A stretch of DNA of 59,534 nt from the NCBI GenBank assembly GCA_015680685.1, contig MNCI01033529.1, positions 1,138,636-1,198,169 on the forward strand. The letters are read 5' to 3'. Positions 32,013 to 42,298 of the stretch are shown piece after piece. Numbering within the stretch: the stretch's first letter is position 1; every line of letters begins with the position of its first letter. This DNA comes from Gnetum montanum. Its lineage: Eukaryota > Streptophyta > Gnetopsida > Gnetales > Gnetaceae. Under the pieces are notes generated by a model. It was given only the letters and a program-made list of their open reading frames with translations. It did not search any database and had not been told where the DNA came from. The translations under genes and the position numbers were made by a program.

Positions 32013-33219
32013 TTGATGGTTAGAGGGCTTGCCCGAAAGGCTTCGACAAAGAATACAAAACACCGGATGGGTAAAAGTACCAATAGCATTCATCAAGAGT
32101 CACTCAAATGTCGTCCTGTCAATGTAGAAAGGCAGAAATGAGAGAAATGGGAGGTAAGATGGTGCAGAAGGGAATTCTTATAGAAGTAGGAGGAAAGAGG
32201 TTTTGGCAAGACTCAAATGAGGTTCGGGGAAGACCCAAATGAGGTTTAGGGAAGACTTAAATGTGTGAGTATAGCCTTTTCACGCATAAGCAATTAGGCT
32301 TTCTCCTGCGATTGCATTTGCATGGGGTTATGCCATACTTTTGTAGATGAAGGGGCTTGCATAGACGAATTGTATTGCGTCTGCACAGCCTGGACAAGTT
32401 GTGTTTCATCCATTTTGCCGACCCACATTTTTTTTTGTGTCCATTAGGCGAGTTGTGTTACGCCAGCTCATGGACTTGATTGTAATGCAGATGTAGAAAG
32501 CATTTCACATTTTGCATAAGGGAAGTAGATGGGATAGTTAAGAATGGTAATAAGGGCTAGAGGTAGGATTATGAGAAAAATAGGGATGCACTTCTAAGTG
32601 GACAGGCTAACTTAAGTGGCATCTCAAAACGCTATCGGTGTTTCAGTACTCAAATGAATGCACCTTTGAATGACATTCTCGTAGCAAGTACCTTGCAACC
32701 AAAGAAGAAAAAATAGAGGACACCATTGCTCGTGCGAATTATCGGAGAGGTTGTTGAAAAAAGTACCATTTGAGGTGAGATAAAGTGAATAAGCCGTGAA
32801 GGAGGAACTGTAGCATGAGGCTAGAGTCTTCAACATTAATGCTCAACCCAGCATATCACCGCCAAAGAACATCAGACTCAGCGCACCTGACTGGTTATGT
32901 AAAGAACCAACTAGGTGAATCTGTGAAGCTAGAGCCTAATAGTGATGATGAGCGGAGATCCCTAAAGTCGTAGTTGATGCAAACTCCTTTGGGGCTTCGA
33001 ACGGCAAAACTGATCTCTTAGAGGTGCCACCGTTGAAATAGGTGCAGTGACGGCATCTCCGATGGGTCAGTAGTATGCCTTTTAGCACATTTGAGGAATT
33101 AGTAGAATGCCTGTGAAGGTAGTGATGCTGGGGCTATCCGAACACCCCACTCTATCCATTTTGTAGCCGCACAGAGACGATGATGCTCACTTGGTTGGCA
33201 TGGTGGCAGTCTTGCAGGT
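32013..33219. other. C 3' region, no confident gene
   Basis: Homologous to 7463-8631 of A. It includes a local triplication of about 27 bp (GGGAAGACTCAAATGAGGTT-like units, about 32200-32262) that A lacks. No known domain. Confidence 0.45.
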
Positions 33220-33710
33220 CCCAGTTTTAAGTCCTGGTAGACTGTTATTGCTGGTTTTAAATCCCAGTAGACCATGGTCCCAATTTAAAGTCTGCACGGA
33301 TCAAAAAATGCTAGTTTTACATTGTAGCAGATGGTGGTAGAGCTAATTTATGGTCTCAGCAGATAGTGCTATGGATGCCAGTTTCATGTCATGACCCAGA
33401 GATAGATCTGTCCTAGTTTTACGTCTCAGCAGACGGATACTCACCTGTGTCAGTTTTATGTCCTAGCAAACAGCCGATGCTAGTTTAGCAACATGGCGGA
33501 TGCATGCGGAAAATACCAATTTGACGTCGTGGTGGACCTGTACAACACTACTAGTTTTACGTCATAGTGAACGGTTGCAACTCACTAGTTTTATGTCGTG
33601 GTGGACGATTGTTACCAGTTTAGTGTCATGGCAGATGCGTGAAGGGAATGCCAGTTTTACGTTGTAGCGGACATTTGTTGCCAGTTTAGCGTCGTAGCAG
33701 ACAATCATTG
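33220..33710. repeat. Element C array 2: 30/36-bp minisatellite
   Basis: About sixteen units with the core CTAGTTTTACGTCGTGGCGGAC, co-linear with the A array. The minus strand again reads as a Lys-Leu peptide repeat (CYDAKLA, RYNVKLA, CHDTKLV, HHDIKLV), broken by a few stops. Confidence 0.85.
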
Positions 33711-33740
33711 CCATACCTGATGTTAACACTAGAAATGCAC

Positions 33741-36700
33741 TTAGATGTAGTGCCTCTTCAGATATATATGATTTATAGGATTTGGTAACTCGTTGCCATT
33801 GATATCTGCTAGCTTGAATGCATCGTTGCTGTACACATCAGCTACCAAGAAAGGGCCCTCCCAGTTTGCAGAGAACTTGCCTATTGGTTCACGAATGACC
33901 TTGAGAACTAAATCCCCCTTCTTGATTGGGCATTGTTGAAGATTATGACGATGCTTCTGTCTCTGCTTATCTTGATACTTTTTGATGGTATCAAGCGTCT
34001 GTATTTGCTTCTCCTCAACTAAATCCAAATCCATGATCCGAGACTTGGTGTGTTGAGCCTCATTTATAATCATGGAGAGGACCATCCGCAGAGAAGGAAC
34101 CTATAATTCGAGGGGTAGCACCGCCTCAGATCCATAGACTAGGCTATAGGGTGTGTTGTCTGTAGCTGTTCTGCACGTGGTACGATACATCCATAACACA
34201 TAGAAGACCTTTTCATGCCACCGTCTCTTGTTGCTGTCGAGCATTTTCTTGAGTAGGTTGATAATGACTTTGTTTGTTGCTTCAGCTTGACCGTTCACTT
34301 GTAGGTAATAGGATGAAGAAAAAGATTGTTTAATGCCAAGATTGTCACAAAAAGATTTGGTTTCCATACTACTAAATTGCGGACCATTATCAGTTACGAT
34401 AGTCATTGGAAGACCAAATTTGGTTACAATGTTATCTAGAATGAAATGATAGATCTGTTGAGACGTGATCTTCCATAGAGGAATAGCTTCCACCCACTTT
34501 GTGAAATACTCAGTAGCGGTGATTATGAAGGTGTGGCCTACAGAAGATTTCAGTGTAATAGGCCCTATAATGTCTAGTCCCCATCGTTGAAAGGGCCATG
34601 TGATCTAAGTCATGTGTAATTCTGTAGGAGACATATGTATAAGGTTTGCATAAAACTGACACGTGTCGCATGTTTTAACCTTTGTAAGATAATCTTTTTC
34701 CATGTACGGCCAATAATACCCTAAGTGACGGATTTTAGAAGCCATGGCTCATGGCGCTACATGTCCTTCGCACAATCCCTCATGAACCTCGTCAACTATA
34801 CATTGTGCTTGTTCTTTGTTAATGCAGGTAAGAAGCACTCTATCAAAAGAGCATCTACAGAGGGTACTATCTCCTATGATGATGTACTGCCTAGCCCACT
34901 TGTGAATTGCATCTTTCTACGTGCGTGTTAACTCGTGTGGTGGTTCGCCATGCAAGAGGTAAGTCTTAATGTTTTTGTACTACTCTAGCATTCTATCCTC
35001 GAGCAGAGAAGATATTTACGCCGCCTGAATGATAGGATCTATACAATCTGTTATTAATGAAGGACAGGTGTCGAATAGGTGCGATGACACGTTTAAAGCT
35101 AATGTAGCTAGTGCATCGGCTACTGTGTTATCGTTTTGGGGCACGTGCTGGGCATCGATCGTTGTGAACTACTTCAAAAGATCTTTAGCCATATCGCAGT
35201 AGGGTTGTAAATGTGCAGCCTTGTAGGTGTAGACTCTTTTGATTTGGTTTATACCAAGCATTGAATTGCCCCTAATTTCCAGGTGTCGAACATCAAGCTC
35301 TCTGGCCGTTAATAATCCCCTGAGGAGCCCCTCGTACTCTACCACATTGTTCGTACAGGGAAAGGTCAAGCGGTAAGCATGAAGATGCACCTCCTCAGGT
35401 GATAGCGTAATGACTGTGGCGGCACTGCCGCCTCTAACGGTTGAAGCTCCGTCAAAATATAACGTTGCTTCAGGGCCTGTTAGGATAGGTCTTAGACTAT
35501 GTACATGCTCATCTGGAAATTCAAGCTCTATGGTTGCCTGACTGTCAATAGGCAATGTTATTAATTAGTTAGCTATCGCTTGGCCTTTTGTTGAAGATTG
35601 ACCAATGTAATGCAGATCAAATTCTTCCGTGGTAGCTTTCCAATGAGCTATTTTACTACTTTCGTATAGGTTATGCGTAATGGCCCTAAGGATGTTACTT
35701 TTGTAGATTATGTTGACCTGGCTACAGAAGAGATAATGTCTGCACTTTTTGAGCGTAAACACTAACGCTAAAAAATTACGCTATACTTCATTATACCTTG
35801 TTTCATATGCACATAGAGAATGACTCAAGTAATAGATGGGTACTTCTGACCAATCATCCCTCTTTTGATAGAGTAATGTAGCTAAGGCTACATCTGAAGT
35901 TGCGAGGTAAATGTAAAATGGTTGATCCCTTTGCGGTGGGAAAACTATTGGCAAGCATTGAAGCTCTTGCTTCAAGCTCTCAAACACACGCTGACAATCG
36001 TCTGTCCATTCGAAATTAACTGTATTTTTAAGCAAATGTTGCATAGGGTGTAATTTATCAGTTAATCTCAAGATGAACCACTTGATAAACTATAACCTCC
36101 CCTACAATCCGCGTAATTACTTGAGATTTGTAGGGGGTGTCAATTCAACAATGGCCTTGACTTTGTCAGGATCTACTCGTATACCAGTTTCCGATACCAC
36201 AAACCCCAGCATGTGTCTGGTTTTGACTCTGAACATGCACTTATTTGGGTTGAGTCGGAGGTCGTATTTAGAACATCTCTTAAGGAATAATTCCAGATCT
36301 TCTGAATGATCCTCTAACCTTATAGACTTAATAGCTATATCATCAACATAGTCATTCAGTCTCCCTAGGAGGTAATTACTAAAGATGTACGCCATAGCTT
36401 GTTGATACGTAGCTCCGACATTTTTTAACCCAAAAGGCATCATGATGTAACAAAAGGTCCCCCAAGGTGGCATGAACGTTGTTGTCAGCTGGTGTTCTGG
36501 GTTGATGCATATTTGATTGTAGCCTGAGAAGCCATCCATGAAGGATAATAGCGCATGCCCAGTGGTTGCATCCACTAGTTGATCGATACTCGGTAATGGG
36601 AAATTATCCTTAATTATAGCTTTGTTCAAGTCTCGGAAGTCTATGCAGATGCATATCCATCCAGTCTTTTTGGGAACAACTACAATGTTGGATACCCAAT

Positions 36701-37208
36701 CTGAGTAATTGACTGCACGAATAAAACCAGCCTGGCACAGTTTAGTGATTTCATCACATACTGCTAATGTGACTTCTGGCTTAATCTTTCGTGCTTTCTG
36801 TCTAACTACTTTGATATGGGGATCTAGAATTATGTTGTGTTGTATTAACCTTGGATCTAGTCCCGACATATCTTCATATGACCATGCAAACACCGTGATA
36901 TTATTTTGGAGGACCTGTTTTATATCATCATGTACCTTTTTGTCTAGTAAAGAACTAACCTTAAGAGTTTTAGTGTCACCTCTATGCATAACCACAGAGA
37001 CCTCATTGAGGGGGTCTTCAGTTACATCTCCTGCTTCCAGATCTAGCGTGCGCGTCGATTGTTCTGGCCAGTCTGGAGATGTTTCTGATGTAGCTATGGT
37101 TGCGTAATCAAGAGAAAGGTTAGTTTCTACTAATGTGGGATCAGGTTGTCTAGTAAGTTCCTCATGTGGGCCTGTTAAAACTAGGAGCGCAGATAAAGTT
37201 TCGTCCAT
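33741..37208 (-). pseudogene. Element C pol: RT-RNH-aRNH-INT
   Basis: One frame of about 1156 codons with in-frame stops near 36075, 35775, 35560, between 35168 and 34494 and near 34090. The longest open piece (37208-36117) holds RT with DNFPLPSIDQLVDATTGHAL, MDGFSGYNQI, YVDDIAIKS and LNPNKCMF. RNase H: 36071-35565. aRNH: 35555-35100 with LYFDGAST, NNVVEYEGLLRGL, IRGNSML (third Asp is Asn here) and, past a stop, VADALATLA (last Asp kept, unlike A). INT: 34493-33741 with VTDNGPQFSS and GQAEATNK; the N-terminal zinc-binding part lies at about 34820-34650 behind stops. C and A have lost different catalytic residues, so both descend from an intact ancestor. Confidence 0.9.
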
Positions 37209-37706
37209 TTGTCAATTGTCCTACAAAATTTTCAAATATGAAAGTAATTAGAGAGGTGCTAAGTTGGATGCTATAAGTATTTAACGAATAACACTTGGTT
37301 TAGTTGAAAAATAAAAAAAGATGTGATGTGACATTTCTGAGCATGAGAAGCCAACTGAACTTTGAACATCCTGAACAGCCTGTAATTAATGTGACCTAAT
37401 TACGAGGAGATAAGATGCAGTAGTTTAGGGTCGTTTCGGACCATAATGCATGCGATATCTATTGCAACTAATGCCTTGATTCTCGGGTTCCAGCTCATAT
37501 TGACACCAGCATTTGGACAAGTCTCGCTGAAATCGGGCATCAAGTTGGTTAATTTCGCATATAAGTAGGCAGTTATCCTTGAAAATAGGCTGTTGGCCAT
37601 TGCAAATTTGAATTCTCAGCTGTTATAGAGAGAAGGAGAAAGAGGAAAAGGTTGCAATGCGTTATTTGTCAAGGCGTAAAGGTGTGAAGGTGTTAGGACT
37701 GCAACA
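37209..37706. promoter_or_regulatory. Divergent interval between C pol and antisense gene
   Basis: Homologous to 12681-13127. Plus strand: TATAAG at 37560 before the antisense ATG at 37707. Minus strand: AAAATTTTGTAG followed by GACAATTGACAAATGGAC just before the pol ATG, a good splice-acceptor match for a sense intron that would remove the antisense gene from the element's RNA. Confidence 0.45.
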
Positions 37707-40700
37707 ATGGCACCGAAAGTAAGAGGGAAAAATGCAAAATTGGCAAAGATTGATGAAGTACAAGGGAGTTTGTAGCGTGCTTCGTAGGCTTTGGTTGAAG
37801 TGAGAGATGTCACTCTTGTAAATCGGTAGGCCATCCCTGGCTTATTTGTGTTGCTTTCTATGATATGCTTCCTTTTTTTTGTTTGTGTTTATTCTTTTAG
37901 TGTCATCTGCGTAAATTAGAGTTTTAGGCTATAAACCTCATGTTAAAACGAGGGTTTACACAGTAGTATTGCATCTATCACCGTTGTCTAGGACAAACCT
38001 TGTACTGTTACAAGGGTTTAGGCAATTTTGGCTGTATAGCTAAAGTGTAATTTGTAAATTTTCTATAGTTTAAGCATGCAATTGGAATCTAGATGATAAT
38101 CTGTTTATTTTCTTTTGTACAGTATCATGTTGAAACCTGTTTTAATCATCCTGGACATAGTCGGGGTTTTATGTTGTATAAACCCGATCGTACCCAATGT
38201 TCCTCCCCCTCAGACTCGGTTGTAGGGGAGGGTCATATGGTTCCGAAAGGATGCGCTGGAGTTTCTGCAATTCTTTCTGCGTAACTACAAAATTATTGTA
38301 TGGTCACATCTATCAGGGGATGTGGCTAGTGCTATTTTGGAGCACCTGTTAGTGGGTTCTACGCAGGGCATCCTAGCTTTCTTAACAGACGGGGCTATCG
38401 ATACTAGTCATCCCCAAGACCATGAACTTAGCACTAGAGGGTTGAGGCACTTAAGTTGGATCTGGAAAATGACTAGGTTTAGCTGTTACCATGTGTAAAA
38501 AACTTTGTTCGTGGCTCGTCACGTCTCGACTTATTTTCAGAACCCACCAGGCACAGTGCATTATTCGGGCAGGTAAGTTGTTTTGTTGACGGTATTGTCA
38601 ATATGTTTCTAATGTCTGGATTTGTGAAGCATAAGATAATAATGTGTCTTATGATACAACTTTTTCATTAACAAAAATGGATTGGTAGGAAATAATGATA
38701 CATTGACCTGGACCGAAACAACGATAAAGGAGTTTACCTCCACCAGCAATGTACGTGCCAGTGTAATGGGGTAGATGGCCTTCGACATTCATGAGTATTG
38801 CACCCATTATGCTGGTTCCTTCAAGAATTGTCAGAACCTTAGGTGGTTACATGAAGAATGGACTTTGGACCTGCCCCTTACCATCGCGGATGTGCAGAGG
38901 AAACTTCCTCCATTTCCTTTGCCATTTGGCCCTGGTAAGGTTTTGTTGCTACTGTTAGTTACAAGATATTATAGTATATTATATTATTTTTGTTTTATCT
39001 TTTGAAATGTTACGTAATAGTGTTTTTGCTACTTAGACATGTTTCTTGCGTTGTTCAGTCAGGGAATCCCGAGAGATTACCATTACAATTTCCAACCGTG
39101 AGGCGAATACCCTCCTTTTCCGCTATGGTGACATTAAGGAGGCACAACGCTGGCTTGGCCACACGGTGGCCCCAGTTGCATTGGTCACCAAGCTGCGGGA
39201 AGTGAGGCTAATGCATTTATTTTTGGCTGTAACCCCTGATGTCCCTTCTTGTGAAATGTTAACCCTGGTCAACTCCTTTAGTGAGAGGGCTGAGCGTTTT
39301 TGCACGTGCATGCATCATGTGCGTGTGAACTTTGACATTAGCGCTCAGCTGTTTGCTGACCTCTTCGATGTCCCCTCTTATGGTATTCCCATAGAGGAAA
39401 AAGTGAGGAGGAGCCTCAAATGTCAGGAAGAGCTGGAGGAGTGGCTAGGGACCAAGAAGGAGACCAAGGCGATCCCTTGTGAAAAGATTGAACTGGAGAT
39501 CGCCAAGACTATCTATCCTCTCTTCCAAGCTCAGGCTTTCCCCAAAACACTCTCACAGGGGAGGTTGTTTACCATAGAACAAGCCCGTATCATGTGGGAG
39601 TTTATGGAGGAAGGAACCCAGTTCAACTGGGCAAGCTATTTTGCAGAGGGGTTACACACTGAAATGATCAGGCTTCACCAGAAGCTTCAGTCTCGTTTCA
39701 GTGTACATTTCGCCTTCTACATAGCTTACCTGTGGTGATTTGCCGAATTTTTGGTTGTCCAAAGGAATGGGGTTTGGGTGCAGCAAGACTGAGACCAGCT
39801 ATCCAAACCTTGGATTACCCATATTTTTGGCACTAACCAAGGATAGGATCCCCCAGAGGAAATTGGGGAGTCTCAATCTATAACGACAAGGGATTTGGTG
39901 GCACCTCGAGTGTGGGGCCCTAACAGTGTAGGCAGGGTGGTTCCCACTTACACTGGTGATGTGTCGCGGGGAAAGCACCTGGCTGTGGAGATTGTGGATG
40001 CCTCGGTTCAGCGTAAAAGGCCTCGCCTAACTGAGGCCCCTATGGAACCAGCAAGTGGCACTAGCAGAATGGTGCAAGTCAGAGTTCAGCGGAGTAAACC
40101 TCCGCCTGGTAAGTGTGGAGACATAGTGGAGATTATGGCAATTATTGTATTACGCAGCTCTATTCAGAGTATTCTGAATTATTTTAAATATTTTATTTGA
40201 CCTGAACAGTGAGACCTATGGAGCAGTTGACCCCTGAAACAGGGGCAGTGATATTACGATGTGGAGAAGGGGCCCCAGTTTTGGAAGAGGAGGCCCCGGC
40301 TATTAAAATAAGCAACGCACAGGCCCTTGTGCATGAAGAGAGAGAGGAGGAGGAAAATGTTAATGCACCTCCCACTGTAACAGGAAGAGGTAATGAGTGT
40401 ATTATAATTTTTAAGGAATTTTTTTAAACTAGAGATTTTAACTTAATTACGCTACAGATGAACAAGATGCATCCACGTCCACCGCTGCAAGCAAAGTGTG
40501 GCAAAAATTTCCTGACAAGTTTGCCTTCATGGAAGGCGTTGTAAGCGATATGATCGAGCACCTCGAGCGTGTCGATCCTGGGGCTAGTATGTTATAGCTA
40601 TAGTAGGCTAATTTTATTATAAAGTTGTAATGTTTCATTTACATTTGATAATGTTTGTTATCAGGAGCTCACCTTCGATGGGACCCTATGGAGCCCATTG

Positions 40701-41628
40701 ACTTGGACACAGTGGAGCCTTCATCAGATAGGGCAGTAGTGCCACGCAACATTTATGAGGAAATGCGTAAATGTGCATTACGCTTGACTCACTCCTTGTG
40801 GGAAATTCGGAATGTCAATGACGACCTCTGGAAGAGGCTATAGAGGTTAGAGAGGGAAAAGGTGTCTCTGGCCAATGAGGTTAGAGACTTAAAATCACGA
40901 TGCGAATTTCTGCAGGAGCGAGGAATGGATGAAGAGGACTGGCGTACAGCTGTTATTGATTATGCTCGCTATTGGACAGTGGTCAGGAACAGTGTGCAAA
41001 CCAGTCGGGAGTTGGTGGAGTAGAGGATGCAAATAGAGCTATTAGCCCAGAAAAACCAAGATTGGAAGGATTTTTGCACAAGTGTGCAAGAGTGGCGGAA
41101 GAAAGAGAAAGATCATAAGCATCTGTATAAGCGAGAAAGTCTCACTTATCATCAGCACTACCGATATTCTGCCGTCAAAGCTCAATCCTTGTGGGTATTC
41201 CTCAATGTCATTGGCGCATCCAAAGCGTTCGAGAAGTTCCAAGAGTAGGTGATAGTAAGCACGTCCCCGAAAAGAGAGATTGCTCCCCTTTGCTACGGAA
41301 GCAAGACCATCGCGAGTAAGTTTGGGTGTTATTGACTTTAAATTTTCTGATTTATCCTATTACAGTTTTTTCCTTATGTATTTACTGTATATAGGTACAA
41401 GGAATGGATGAAGAAGGTGAACAGGGTGGTGAGCAAGTACAAGAAGAAGAGCGTAATGACGAAGACTGTCCTCTTGTGGAGCCAGTGTTAGAGCAAAGAC
41501 CTTGTGAAGATACCATTCTTCATGAAGGAATACCTTCTAGAAGGGACGACCCACTTGAGGATTATTTATTAGGCTTAGAGGCTATCCTAAGGGATATGGG
41601 TGACAGTGGTACCAGGGGGGATGCGTAA
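37707..41628 (+). pseudogene. C antisense gene: eight exons, HAD/FCP1-like N-terminus
   Basis: Exons: 37707-37825, 38123-38572, 38660-38934, 39059-40108, 40210-40389, 40458-40586, 40665-41315, 41395-41628. Splice sites match those of A, except the exon 3 acceptor, where AG has become AA. The HAD-like part reads KPVLIILDIVGVLC, KDALEFLQFFLRNYKIIVWS, and KTLFVARHVSTYFQNPPG, where DDSPYK-type residues are expected. Exon 4 is open for 230 codons (39046-39738) and reads EIAKTIYPLFQAQAF, MWEFMEEGTQFNWASYFAEG; a distant likeness to plant transposon-associated domains is possible but not certain. Basic QRKRPRLTEAP is near the end of exon 4; exon 7 is coiled-coil-like (DDLWKRL-stop-RLEREKVSLANEV). Stops replace Gln or Trp codons at several places. 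A ~167-bp deletion near 41288 shifts the frame in exon 7. The product would be about 1,030-1,070 residues. Confidence 0.75.
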
Positions 41629-41818
41629 TTATGATTTACGCATGATTTTATTGATGACATTGAAGAATGGCCATATGAATGTTGGCAAGATTAATTATAA
41701 GATTTTCTATGTAATTTTAAATTTTATTTATTTTTTTGTCTTTATTTCTTGATTTATGCAAAGCGTAAGTAGAGTTGTTAAAGACTTTGAATAGTTTGCA
41801 TTACTGTAGAATGGAATT
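41629..41818. other. Downstream flank of C antisense gene
   Basis: AT-rich sequence after the stop (GGGATGCGTAATTATG, shared with A at 29603-29618). A poly(A) signal could lie here, but no clear AATAAA was seen. Confidence 0.4.
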
Positions 41819-42067
41819 GCTAGTTTAAGGCCATCGCGGGCCATCACATAGCATTTGCGTAAGATACAATCAGATTAGCTAGTTTTAGGCCGTTGCAGGC
41901 CTTCGCTAGTTTAAGGCCATTGCGGGCCATTCCTAGTTTGAGGCCGTTGTGGGCCATCCCTAGTTTTAGGCCATTACAGGCCATCCCTAGTTTTAGGCCA
42001 TTGCAGGCCATCCCTAGTTTTAGGCTGTTGCGGGCCATCCCTAGTTTTAGGCTATAGCGGGCCATCT
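41819..42067. repeat. Element C array 1: 27-bp minisatellite
   Basis: Eight units of CTAGTTTTAGGCCGTTGCGGGCCATCC; seven are contiguous at 27 bp and one is set apart. On the minus strand the array is open and reads as a nine-residue repeat (NGLKLGMAR/C). It shares the CTAGTTTTA core with array 2. Confidence 0.9.
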
Positions 42068-42298
42068 ACGTAAGTCTGGAATTGTAATTGATAATAATGT
42101 ACATTTTTGCATAATTGAGCTAATGTGATAGAAAGCGTAATAGATAGAAAGCATAAATACATGTACACGGAAAACTGTCAATCGAATTCGATAAGCGTGA
42201 GCTGAAAACTAGTGGAAGTGTAATGATGCGCGTAAATGCCACTCAGATCAATCACTGATTCGCATTTCTTTCTTGATGGCCTTTACATTCAGTGATGC

